The notes under the pieces were generated by a model. It was not told where the DNA came from. It did no database searches and worked only from the letters and a program-made list of their open reading frames with translations. From contig CP136061.1 of assembly GCA_032622095.1 (NCBI GenBank), positions 123,826,754-123,890,753 on the forward strand: a DNA stretch of 64,000 nt, read 5' to 3'. The DNA is from Siphonodentalium dalli (taxonomy: Eukaryota; Mollusca; Scaphopoda; Gadilida; Siphonodentaliidae). A program made the translations under genes and the position numbers. This document shows positions 33,762 through 45,914 of the stretch, in pieces (within the stretch, counting starts at the first letter, position 1; each line of letters opens with the position of its first letter).

Positions 33762-34959
33762 TAGCTATAAGTAAAAAACTAAGAATTAGAATTCTGTTGT
33801 ATAGGAGTAGCCTATTGGTTAATGCATTGGATGTACCGATGTTGTCGATGTCCAATACCGATGGGGGCTGTATCGCGGAACACCCGCTTAGGTGAAGAAC
33901 CACCAATATCGAGTAGGCCAGTATGGTAACGTATCTGTCGCACAAGGAAAATGCTGATTGGAACTTCATACGGCCATATCTTAGTCCGTAAACCTGACGT
34001 TTATAATCAGAGCAAAGCTCTATAAATATTCAAGAGCATTTAGCTGTTTGAACAGTTGGGTCCACCAACTAGGCCATATCTGTGGTTTATATCTTTGGTT
34101 AAAAGGGAAACCACTTCAGGTTCATGTTTACTGAATATCTGTCTTTAAAGAAATATTATTCTGAAAAATGTTTAGTACTTTCTTTCAATATACCAATTTT
34201 ATATAATTAAAATGTCCAATTTGCCCAAATAATCTTGTGTTTGATGGTTTGATCGCTAATTTTATTTTTATAATGAAAACAAAATATTTCCGAAGAATGC
34301 CGAAGATCTTATGTTGTAGACGAAGACACGTGATTCAAGTCACATGATCACCGGTCGGTGCGGTCACATGATATAGACGTAGCGATAGGGGAATTGCCGT
34401 CACTATCAAAACAAATTAACATTACTGTTTGCCAGCTTAAATATGTATATATAGCTTTAATTGTGCATATTTTATCGACATCTTTATGTCAATTACGCAT
34501 AACAATATAGTATTATAAAAGCGTGCGCTTACGTCGATATAAGCATTGGCCGTGGTTCGTTTGAAGTTTTGAACTAGAGGTGCCACGATTATTGATTTTG
34601 ATAATCGATAATTGGCCGTCAATAATCGACTATAATCAATTAATCGTACCTAATACTAATAACATCAGTGGAAGTATTCTGTAATATGGCATATTGCCGT
34701 AATGGCTGGGTGCTGGTTAACTGCTATCGCTGCTTGTTTGAGACATCGGCTGATGTAATTTTTATGTTAATAAAGTGCATCATAAAACACCGGTAATGAC
34801 TAATGAGCACAATGTATTCAATACGAGCACAGTTCACGGCGATGTCATCGTTATAATATTTGAGTTCATTGGAACGAATGTAGCGATTAATTTAATAGCC
34901 AAACATACAAGCAATATCAAAGTAGGAATTCACGACGGACCGACGGTGGTTCATAAAAA

Positions 34960-37870
34960 TGAAAGTATCAATGACACTGTAGCTCAATGTAGGTAGGGGA
35001 ATAATTTAATGGTTGACAGTAAATGGAGGAATAGGAAAGGTGCTAATTGAAATGTCTAACATGTGCCAAAGGATTTAGTCATGCAAACAGTAAAATCCAA
35101 GATGGCTGCTGGTGGCCATGTTTTTTGGCCAATTGACCCCAAAAGGACTCGTTCCCATCTACGTGTCATTGTTAACATCCATGACAAATTTCATGAAGAT
35201 CTGACCAAAGCTATGACATGTAGCCCGTGCCAAAGAATTTAGTCATGCAAAGAGTAAAATCCAAGATGGCTGCTGACGGCCATGTTTTTCAGCCGAACGA
35301 CCCCAAAATGACCCGTTCTGATCTACATGTCATTATTGACATCCATGACAAATTTCATGAAGTTCCGACCAAAGCTACGACCTGTAGCCCGTGCCAAAGG
35401 ATTTAGTCATGCAAAGAGTAAAATCCAGGATGGCTGCTGGCAGCCATGTTTTTTGGCCAAACGACCCCAAAATCACTCGTTCCCATCTACATGTCAATAT
35501 TAACATCTATGACATATTTCATGATGATCAGACGAAAAGTACGACCTGTAGCCTGCGCCAATGGATTGAATTTTGAAATCCAAGATGGCTGTCAGCGGCC
35601 ATGTTTTTTGGCTGAACGACCCCAAAATGACTCGTTCCCATCTACATGTCATTGTTAACATCCATGACAAATTTCATGAAGTTCCGACCAAGCTACGACC
35701 TGTAGCCCGCGCCAAAATCATTCGTTCCCATCTACATGTCAATATTAACATCTATGACATATTTCATGATGATCAGACGAAAAGTACGACCTGTAGCCTG
35801 CGCCAATGGATTGAATTTTGAAATCCAAGATGGCTGCCAGCGGCCATGTTTTTTGGCCGAACGACCCCAAAATCACTCGTTCCCATCTACATGTCAATAC
35901 TAACATATATATGACAAATTTCATGATAATCAGACGAACAGTACGACCTGTAGCCCACGCCAATGGATTGAATTTTGAAATCCAAGTTGGCTGCCAGCAG
36001 CCATGTTTTTTTGCCGAATGACCCCAAAATTAGTGTTGAAACGATTAGCGTTTTTAAGGAATCGACTAGTCGCCAGAGGTAATCGACTACTAGTCGACTA
36101 GTCGGACCCCTTCTAAGAGTTCCCGTTTCTATGCCCATATGACGTATAAAAAGGCCATGTGGCATCGCAGTTTTGAGTATCCTACTCTTCGTTTCAGATT
36201 GTTAAAACAGAAAGCATGTGAACTATATAATCTCCCGTTTTGCCCGTAAGTCTCCCAATTTGATGTCTTAAACCCGGCGCTCCTGCAACCTCCATATAAT
36301 CTCATGGTTTGGGGAATGCAGGTAATAAAACATTTTATATAAACAAAATTGTCGCCGGTAACCAGGAAATAAATAGGCAAGTCTCGTTAGTAAGTCTCGC
36401 TAACGAGATGTCTGGTGTGTTTTATTGTTTCTCTGAATTGGCACCTCATGTCGCGGGGTGGGGGGTATGGGTATTAGAATGATCTAGGATCTATTCAGTT
36501 ACTGAGCTGACTTTACCAGCTTGACATGTCGCTAATTATGTTTTATATATCATTGAAGCCATTTTGTTGCATCATTACTCTAGAAGTTATCACTGGTCAA
36601 TTGTGTCCCATTGAACTAGACAGTGTTCGGTTGGCAGCGACACTTCATGTCTTTGATGATCAACATAAAAGAAACCGCGTATACCGGTACATGTGCATAC
36701 ATTGGGTTCAGTTCATTGAGTTCACCGCTCGTGCATGACTGGCAGTGGCATCGTTAAAGGAACAATGCAATAAGCTCTAAGAAGTCAATATGTATTAACT
36801 GTTACAGATTACATGATAATATTGCCATGCAATGGCACTGCTGTCATGATAGCACTTAGGTAGTGCTTTTTCTCGACTAGTCGACTAGCATATTTCGGGA
36901 TCGACTAATTTAATAATCGCGTCGATTTCGACTAATCGATTAATCATTTCAACACTACCCAAAATGACTTGTTCCCATTTACATGTCAATGGCAACATTC
37001 ATGACAAACTTCATAAACATGGGACCAAAGGTACGACCTGTAGCCCGCGCCAAAGGATTTAGTCATGCAAAGAGTAAAATCCAAGATGGCTGCTGGCGGC
37101 CATGTTTTTTGGCCGAACGACCCCAAAATCACTCGTTCCCATCTACATGTCAATACTAACATCCCTGACAAATTTCATGATAATCAGACGAACAGTACGA
37201 CCTGTAGCCCGCGCCAATGGATTGAATTTTGAAAGCCAAGATACCAGCAGCCATGTTTTTTAGCCGAATGACCCCAAAAGGACTCGTTCCCATTTACATG
37301 TCAATGGCAACATTCATGACAAACTTCATAAACATCGGACCAAAGCTACGACCTGTAGCCCGCGCCAAAGGATTTAGTCATGCAAAGAGTAAAATCCAAG
37401 ATGGTTGCTGGCGGCCATGTTTTTCAGCCGACCAACACCAAAATGACTTGTTCCCATCTACATGTCATTGTTAACATCCATGACAAATTTCATGAAGTTC
37501 CGACCAAAGCTACAACCTGTAGCCCGCGCCAAAGGATTTAGTCATGCAAAGAGTAAAATCCAAGATGGCTGCTGGCGGCCATGTTTTTGGCCGAACGACC
37601 CCAAAATCACTCGTTTCCATCTACATGTCAATATTAACATCCATGACAAATTTCGTGGTGATCAGACAAACAGTACGACCTGTAGCCCGCGCCAATGGAT
37701 TGAATTTTTAAATCCAAGATGGCTGCCAGAGGCCATGTTTTTTGGCCGAATGACACCAAAATGACTCGTTCCCATCTACATGTCATTGTCAACATTCATG
37801 ACAAATCTCATAAAGATCAGATCAAAGGTATGACCTGTAGCCCGCGCCAAATGAAATTGTTGACGGACAC
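34960..37870 (+). repeat. Family S tandem array, long copy, about 11 monomers
   Basis: The head ATGAAAGTATCAATGACACT, TAGCTCAA is followed by about eleven monomers of roughly 150-166 bp with the CAAGATGGCTGC...GGCCATG core. The array is interrupted by a 927-bp hAT element. The tail is reduced to AAATTGTTGACGGACACATG. Several short open frames repeat with the monomers. Confidence 0.85.
36031..36957. mobile_element. hAT-like element, TAG...ACGATTA family, copy 2
   Basis: The ends TAGTGTTGAAACGATTA and TAATCATTTCAACACTA are inverted. The exact 8-bp duplication CCCAAAAT (36023-36030, 36958-36965) is a piece of the family S monomer, so the insertion site is certain. It matches 24709-25592 in reverse orientation, including the stretch coding ETYGQNGRLYSSHAF in one and ETHGQNGRLYSSRTF in the other. 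Confidence 0.92.
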
Positions 37871-38547
37871 ATGGACACATGCATACACAGACGTTTCAGC
37901 AAACTTCCAGAGCATGGATAACAATCACAAAGGTGGGCCCCCGCCCGCAAATTTCAGGACTTAAAGTATACTTGCTGCAAATGACACCGCGGAGAATATT
38001 GCTGATTAAAATGCTGCATGTTCCCTAGTTTCGAGATAATGTCAATCAACTCCCCTTTGGTCCAATGCGCTTCAAGGGCGAGTGCATTCAGTTCATTGAC
38101 AGTCAGCCCATTTCAAAGACATGGTGCCACCTTTCTTGCAGAAATATACAACGACGGCGGCATAAGTTCAAAGCTGCAGTGCCGCCAATTTGAAGAATAT
38201 ACAATGACCCAAAGAGTAACCATGTCGCATCATCAAATAAACTGCCGACTGTTTGCAACATATATTAGTAGTACTCATGTTGTCGGAATCTATTTGATAC
38301 ATGATCAAAGGTTGTTAACCCCTCGGTTGTAGATTAAACTGAGTAAAACAATCAAGGTATTAAACAATAACCGGCATTTTCCAACGTCCGAAATAAATAA
38401 CACAGATTAATCGACGACGAAAATGGTAATCGATTATCGGCTTTATCAACGGTTCATCGATTATACGATTAATCGTGGCACCCCTAGTTTGAACATCCAA
38501 TTATGACACTTTTCGAAGGAGGGATAACATATATAAATACACATACA

Positions 38548-38885
38548 CAAACTTTATGATCCACATGCTTTATATACCCATCATAGTCATAGTCCGATTT
38601 AAAAAAGTAATCACATATATAAACGCTCTTTATTGACACCATATTCAGGAATATGCTTAAAAGGGAAAGCTCTTTATTGAGTCATGGTGAATAAATGTGG
38701 GGACATGTTATAGAATAGTTGTCATTGTGAATATTTACTAATTACATCAATACATGTACACAAACTTTCGATAAACATGCTTTATATACATAGCAATTTC
38801 TGTTTATTAAACGCTCTTTATTCTCACCATATTAGGAATACGCTTGAAGGGAAAGCTCTTTGTTGAGTCATGTGATACTCACAAC
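38548..38885 (+). repeat. Two-unit direct repeat with ACGCTCTTTAT
   Basis: Each unit (about 38548-38700 and 38752-38885) has ACACAAACTTT, ACATGCTTTATATAC, TAAACGCTCTTTATT, CACCATATT, GGAAT and AAGGGAAAGCTCTTT-TTGAG. The AACGCTCTTTAT core recurs at 41838, 41877 (reverse), 51163, 51201 and 51939. Confidence 0.75.
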
Positions 38886-39611
38886 TGGACGCTCCAGCAA
38901 ATTTATATTCTTTACGGGAGTTGACGTTTTTTCTCGAGATGGCATTCTTGTCGGTGGTCGGTTTGTTCAATGTGGGTATTCACAACACTTTTTTTCGAAG
39001 TGGACCGAATGAATTCTAGAACATTTCGTCCGCGACCACTTTAATAGTTTCTGATTTTACACAACAGCTTTCCCCACAGAAATATCGCTAAATGTCATGT
39101 AAATGAACATCGTTTGGAAACGAATGTAGAATCATACCCAATTGACTATGCCACAGTCGAAACAACTTCATTTGGCATTGTCACGAATGAATGAATGAAA
39201 AATTATAGTGAACATACGGGACACTCAGGGCATATATATGGAAAATTAAAGCAACATCTTCAACATGCACCAGAATAGAGTTCACATGTTGGATCATGTT
39301 TTATTAGCTTTATTTTTTACACGACAGTGTTATCTACCCCGCTCAATCATTCCGCACTTTACATCGCCACTCAGATGATGTCATATAGGTAGATACAATT
39401 AACTCCAACTCCGATTTCGTGTTTTTAATTAGTCTACTCATTTGACGTCATATGAGGATTTGCGACGGAGATAGCCAACAACCGGTTGGGGTATTATTTA
39501 TTTTTTCTCGGCTTATTTATTACGCGATTGTTATGGGACTTGGGTCATTGTGATCATAAAAGGGGTGACTTTCCGATAATGTTTTGTTGTTTTCATCAGG
39601 ATAGCAATTCT

Positions 39612-40440
39612 TTAACTCATTGAATGCCGGCGACGAGATATCTCGTCGCCCAACGTCATCACGTTGCACGCCGGCGACGAGATATCTCGTCGCCCAGATT
39701 AACGTCCGTCCTTTTCGTTTCCGAATGCTCTGTTTGTGTTCCATGTACCCATAGGCTATATATCGTCTGCTAATTGAAAACCATTATCCAAACATTCTTC
39801 GTGATATTATCTATTTCTTATATATTAACAATTCTGATAGTTTTATCACATACATGTAATTCACGGTTAGAGGCATGCTGAACGCGTGAAGTGAGAAGAC
39901 GGCGCCGATTTACGGATCATTATGAAATGTTTCATGGCTTCGTCAGGATTTGTCATGTGACGGAAATGAGATCGTAGAAATCGTTGGTTATATAATTTTA
40001 TTGCTCCAAACCATGGTATGTGAATTTTAATCATTGCTATTAACGATTCAAATAACAACCTGCACATTGTAAATTATAAAATTAATAAATAATATTCAAA
40101 TAATTCAAATTCAATTCCCATCTATATAAATAGGCCTACGTGGTTTGATATCATAATCTCGGGATGTGAAATCACTGGCTAGTCAGCTGATCATCCATGT
40201 GTATCGCTTGTTTTTGGATACTTGTTGTAGTGAAGATACTTGTTGTAGTGAAGATGGTCCAATTGTTTTATATATGCGCACAGATAAGAAATTATTGGTG
40301 TTAAATATTACATACAATGTGTTAGCGAAAATGAAGCAACGAACATCAAAGCATGATGTGACGGGCGTCATGGCGTCGCCCCAGGGAGGCTGGCCGCCGG
40401 GCGATGTAATCCACTAGGAGGCTGGCGTTCAATCAGTTAA
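39612..40440. mobile_element. piggyBac-like element with palindromic ends
   Basis: TTAACTCATTGAATGCC at the left and GGCGTTCAATCAGTTAA at the right are inverted and end in TTAA. Next to the left end, the palindrome GACGAGATATCTCGTC occurs twice (39628-39694), 44 bp apart. It is non-autonomous. Confidence 0.75.
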
Positions 40441-42060
40441 AATAAAATAATATGCACTGGTTTTTAAGAACAATTATTTTTTGCGAATTTTTGGAGCTAT
40501 TGGTAGCCTACCCGCGTTATCTTATCACAGCATTGGCGTATATCGGCAATGCAAAAGGGGCGGGCAGCCGAGCCCGTTCTGTATCTGTATTTGGTTCAGC
40601 GTAGGATCCTTCCGGATATAAGTATGCTGGTGCTGGATTAATATGATGGTGTTTGACTGCTGGATGATGTAGTCTCCTGCAGCGAGGCACATGCACTTTC
40701 CTCAAGCTGATTCCATTCTAGAATAGTTCTTGGGAAGAATGAATGTTCTAGTTTTTTTGTGTCGGCCTTGAATGATCAGCTTGAAGGGTTTTGAGTTATT
40801 TTTTTTACACTCATAATTTTGCACTGGTTTGGTGACTGTTAACCCTCGAAATGTTTTGCAACGATCTTTCCGCCCACTTTTCTATCGATTAGTATGGGTC
40901 CTACTAAACAACGAACACAAACGAACATAAACGAACACAGGTCCAAAAAGCGGAGTAGAAGGGTGAAATTTGGTTTGTGGGTGCGTGTGGGTCCATTCAA
41001 TGTGTATGTGGTGTTATTTCCAACTTTGATGACTTATTTTTTGAGTTATTAGCATTGTTTGAATACAAAACTACTAAACAACGAACACAAACGAACATAA
41101 GATTAGCGGCAGTGCAGAGGCTACCGTGCAGGTGTTAATTAACTACGGCTTACTCTGTCTCCTTGTTTTTACTGCAAGATGATTGTCAATTTTATCACTG
41201 ATGGCAATAAAAACACGGGGAAACATCAGAGGTCGGCGTTTTAATGCATAGCTAACAAAACATTTGAGTGAATGTGAGTGAGTCATGGTTGTCAGTCTCT
41301 GAGATGACTATATATATTTTCTTGCTTTCCTGATACACGCATACCAGGCATCTTAAGGAAAATCTCAATCGTAATTTAAGTAAAACAGACAGTGATCAAA
41401 CTGTCAATAAGATGGAAAAGTATTCAATAGCGAGAGCGGCTTGGTAACAATAGAAAACAAAATCATTTATGACGAAATACAGACAGACATTATTGACAAA
41501 TATATGTGACAACAGACGATACCTTACATTTATGGAAAGACTAAAGACGAAAGTTTTCAATGCTAGAAAACAAAATTCAACAATTCCGAAATGTTGGACA
41601 AATAACAATTATGAAAGCATTAAAGGTGCGGGAGTCCTTGGCAGTGGGTATATGCTGTGAAAATTTTCCAACGGTCAAAAACCGACACAAAAAGAAAATT
41701 GTAGACAGATTTTGTCCGTATACAAATAAGAAATATCGCATAAACAGTATGTTATTGTCATATGTTTGACCATTGTGTAAACAAAAGCATAAAAGTTACT
41801 TTCCTGGTGTTTGTTTATATTATGATGGTAAACATAAAGAGCGTTCTTTGTTGCTGAATTCCTGATATGGAACTAATAAAGAGCGTTTACAACACAACCA
41901 GACTCTTGCTTAGGTAATATATAGTAGGTCTTTATGATAGCATGCTGTTTACACGATAAACGAAACTGTATGCGTGTTAGTGTTTTTCTGTTTACGGTGA
42001 TTGGAACAAATATGATCACCAATAAACGACAGAAAGTTAGCATATAGTATGGAAATATAC

Positions 42061-42195
42061 ATAGAGGATCTCACATGAGTTTCTATTTTATACGGAATTT
42101 ATCAACCGAGTTCACTAAATTCGATTTGAGCCGAGGTTCACCGAGGCTCAAATAGAATTTAGTGGACGAGGTTGATAAATTACATATAAAATAGA
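42061..42195. repeat. Imperfect palindrome, about 60-bp arms
   Basis: GAGTTTCTATTTTATACGGA, ATTTATCAACC and CACTAAATTCGATTTGAGCC pair with their complements ending TAAAATAGAACGAG. It lies in the MULE-like element. Confidence 0.8.
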
Positions 42196-42725
42196 ACGAG
42201 TTTGAGATACTTTTTATCACATGGTCATATAATCGCTTAAATTTTTATCGAAAACAACAATAATTAACAGACAGAGAACTTTGTCCCAAAGAGCAGCGTG
42301 ACGTCATTGCACGCAACGATATTACACGTGTCTATTACGCTCGAATATTACATAGGAAAATAGTGCTAAGCATGTGATAAAATAACATATAGACTTCTTG
42401 GATTCATATCAAATAAGTGCATTACTTGATTTTAATGATTTAAATAATGCAACATTTTGCTGGAGCCATTTTCATCCATGCACTGACTTCAAGGAGAACA
42501 AACTCTGCCCATCGTTCCGCCGGGGCTGAGTCAGTGTAAAATAATATATAAATATTTGATTGTATATAAAACAAACTTTGATTATAGTACCTGAAGCTCT
42601 ACTGAAAGAGCAGTGTGATGCCAGGGAAGTTAAACGAAGTAATAATAAGACAAACTAACTATGTCAAAACAACTCAGTGACAAAGAGACAGAGTATAAGC
42701 CATAGAGAAGGCGGTAGTTAATTAA

Positions 42726-43670
42726 CACCTTTTTGCCGATGACTGCCTACTCTACCGGCAGATAAACAACATCAATGACCAACATCAACTGCAACAAGAT
42801 CTGCAGAGCCTTGAAGGATGGGCCAAACACTGGGGAATGTCCTTCAATGCAAAGAAGTGCTATGTGATGAGCATGCAAAAGAAACTTGACAAGATGTATA
42901 TGCTAGATGGACAAAACCTAAAACAAGTGGCACACAACAGATACCTCAGACTAGAAATCTCAAACGACCTAAAATGGACAACACATATCAACAACATATC
43001 AAAGAAAGCAAATTCAACACTGGGCTTTCTACGCCGCAACCTGAAGTTCTTGCCAGGAAAACTCAAACAGATAGCATACTTATCCCTAGTCCGATCCATC
43101 ATGGACTATGGCTCAACCATCTGGGATCCATACCAACAAAAAGAAATTGATCTCCTAGAATAAATACAGAGGAAAGCAGGGAGATTCATTAAAAATGACC
43201 ATCGAAGCTACCATCCTGGATCAATGACGAACATACTCAGTGAACTAAAGCTACCACCACTATACGAGAGGAAATCCAGCGGCTGTCGTATTTTTACAAG
43301 GTGGTAATGAACCTGGTACCAGCTATGCCATCCGACAATTTCCTCACCAAAAAGAGAGAGACCAGAAAGATTACATCAAAAACATTCAGTGACCATCAAG
43401 TAACAAACCTGGTCAAGAAGTACGAAACGAAAAACAACAAGTGCTTCCAAGTGCCACGATCATACTGTGCACAATACGAGAACTCCTTCTTTGTTCGCAC
43501 CACAATCGTCGGAATCACCAGAGACCTTCCTTGCTGCTTTAGTACCAGCAAAAGAGGAAGAGACACAAAAACCGCGCAACTAACATCTGCCCAGTCACCG
43601 TCCTACATTACCACTATTGGGATCTTGGACGTAACAATACAGATACAGATACAGATACACCTTTATTAAC
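42726..43670 (+). pseudogene. Non-LTR retrotransposon reverse transcriptase, C-terminal part, broken
   Basis: It begins HLFADDCLLYRQINNIN, where FADD is the RT catalytic box, and continues EGWAKHWGMSFNAKKC, HINNISKKANSTLGFLRRNL, YGSTIWDP, typical of CR1/jockey-group LINEs. The frame meets a stop at 43162-43164 (in place of a codon before IQRKAGRFIKND), then shifts near 43270 to resume as KVVMNLVPAMPS ... YENSFFVRT. It ends in GATACA repeats (43635-43662) like a LINE 3' tail. The endonuclease and N-terminal RT are missing. Confidence 0.88.
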
Positions 43671-43973
43671 ACCTAAAGTTGCAATACGGCTAATCTCATG
43701 TTCGTTTGTGTTCGTTGTTTAGTAGCTTTGCATTCAAATAATGCTTATAACTCGAAACATAAGTCATCAAAGTTGGAAATAACACCACATACACATATAA
43801 TGGACCCACACCCACCCACAAACCAAAGTTCACCCTTCTATTCCGCTTTTTAGTCCTGTGTTCGTTTATGTTCGTTTGTGTTCGTTGTTTAGTAGGACCG
43901 ATTAGTATGTCATGGATTGTGACTAGCTCCAGGGAAGCTCTAAAGATTTACACTCTTTAGAGCTTCAGATTGG

Positions 43974-45909
43974 GTCAGTAGTGGCCGGATCTGATGCTCA
44001 TACCTTTTCTAATTACAGGCGACAAAGGACTCCTGGTCGCAGATTCTGCTTGGTTCAATAAAACGTGTACTCCACCCCGAAGACGACTGTTGGAAATGTG
44101 TACTTGGAAGATATTATGGAAAAACTAAATTCTTTTGCTAAATGTTATGCTACTATGCCAATTTATTACATATGTAATAAAAATATTACCGAAAAATTAT
44201 CAACATATACTTTTTAATAGAATTGTTGCTTCGAAAATATACTATTTAAAACGTGTACTCCAAGCCAGAATGAGAAAAAGTGTAGCCGAGTTAGATCATG
44301 CTTTATTACCCACTTCTACAAAATGTTGTATTATACTTTCAACAAGTTGTAGAAATATATTGGTGATATGAAGTAATTATTTTATTCAGTGAAACATAAT
44401 CAGTTCTCACATTTGTCATGCATGGTGTCAAAAATGACATAATCACATCGTCGCGCATTGATAGCTGCGCGAACTGTGTTTGTATTCTAACACCCATAAG
44501 GTTTGCTTTCGTGTGCCTATTGCGTATATATATACAATAACAACATTTGTTCAAAATAAGCTTTAGTTATCAGAATCGATTTACTGCAACAGACTAATGC
44601 TATAAACCAGTCAACTGTATGGTAAAAAAAAGTCTCAAAACTTGTTAGGCCTATTTATGAACAATAAAATGGCGATATATTATCACTAAAGTGTCACTAA
44701 ATAGGTTATTATAATTAGCGTTTGTTTCGCTAATATGAAAACATGTTACACCTAAAAATATTTGCTTTTGGAAAAGAGCATTCCGTGTGAGTCTATTCCT
44801 GATATGGTATAAATAAATAGCGTTTGTTTCACTACTGTGCGAACAACGGACGACCAGATGATGGTGCAAGTTTGTAGCTGTTAGTGCAGGGGGAAAACCA
44901 GGACAAAGAAAACTATAACAAAACGGCTACCATGAAGTCTGCTTATCCCAATCCCAGATACAGGACGAGAGTAGGTACCGTAATTAAACTGAACAAATAG
45001 ACACTGAATGAAAAAAAAAACCCCGATATTGGCCAAATGTATGAGTCCGATCCGGAGTAGGGCAGTAGGCCTACACTTTTTAATGCTATTTCGATGTACA
45101 CTTTATTATAATAGGAGAATGATTGTTTTGTTCAACTTTTAATGAAGTTAACAATGGTATAAGTATATATACCGTATAGTGATGCAATTATACCATATAT
45201 CTTCCGAGTACCGGTACCGGTATACACACAATTTCCCCGAGTCGGCGTCAGGGCCGGAGTATGTCATTTTTTGACACCATGACAAATGTGAGAACTGATT
45301 ATGTTTCACTGAATAAAATAATTACTTCATATCACCAATATATTTCTACAAACTTGTTGAAAGTATAATACAACATTTTGTAGAAGTGGGTAATAAAGCA
45401 TGATCTAACTCGGCTACACTTTTTCTCATTCTGGCTTGGAGTACACTTTTTAAATAGTATATTTTCGATGCAACAATTCTATTAAAAAGTATATGTTGAT
45501 AATTTTTCGGTAATATTTTTATTACATATGTAATATATTGGCATAGTAGCATAACATTTAGCAGAAGAATTTAGTTTTTCCATAATATCTTCCAAGTACA
45601 CATTTCCAACAGTCGTCTTCGGGTTGGAGTACACGTTTTATTGACCATCATGAAACATTGAACTGCGCATGACAAACAGCATTAACATGTGGTGAAATAT
45701 CGCTTCCGTAAACAGACAGACAACAATTTCTTTTGCACAAATGACAAAAGTCTTTATTTTAGCTCATGAAGGCGCGGATTTCGGAACTTTTGGTGGAATC
45801 TTGTCTTTATTGTCACCATAATAAGAGAACCAAGCAGAATCTGCGACCAGGAGTCCTTTGTCGCCTGTAATTAGAAAAGGTATGAGCATCAGATCCGGCC
45901 ACTACTGAC
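43974..45909. repeat. Large inverted repeat, 467-bp and 649-bp arms
   Basis: 43974-44440 is the reverse complement of 45261-45909 at high identity. The outer ends are GTCAGTAGTGGCCGG/CCGGCCACTACTGAC. The right arm has an extra segment of about 190 bp (45642-45830) absent from the left. An 820-bp spacer lies between. The short open frames in both arms are near-identical only because the DNA is. It may be a fold-back transposon; no TSD was found. Confidence 0.85.
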
Positions 45910-45914
45910 GAGAT

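Larger units (their letters stand above)
34575..38486. mobile_element. hAT-like element holding a family S array
   Basis: The 17-bp ends TAGAGGTGCCACGATTA and TAATCGTGGCACCCCTA are inverted with one mismatch. They are flanked by TTTTGAAC (34567-34574) and GTTTGAAC (38487-38494), 7 of 8 the same. Subterminal ATCGATTA/TAATCGAT motifs occur at both ends. Its 3.9 kb is mostly a later family S array (34960-37870), itself hit by another hAT (36031-36957). A 104-codon open frame near the right end (38018-38332) has no transposase motif. Confidence 0.8.
40897..43899. mobile_element. MULE-like element with 210-bp inverted ends
   Basis: Left (40897-41108) and right (43689-43899) arms are inverted and begin GGTCCTACTAAACAACGAAC; each has the repeated block ACGAACACAAACGAACATAA twice. 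The 10-bp duplication GATTAGTATG lies at 40887-40896 and 43900-43909. Long TIRs with a 10-bp TSD point to a Mutator-like element. The 3.0-kb body has no MULE transposase but includes a palindrome (42061-42195) and a broken LINE reverse-transcriptase segment. Confidence 0.85.

Noticed and set aside
35391-37964. Many overlapping open frames of 60-100 codons on both strands
   Set aside because: They recur with the family S monomer and begin or end at array variants; no domain is visible.
44135-45552. Near-identical 68-78-codon frames on opposite strands
   Set aside because: They lie in the two arms of a young inverted repeat, so the identity reflects DNA duplication and not protein selection.
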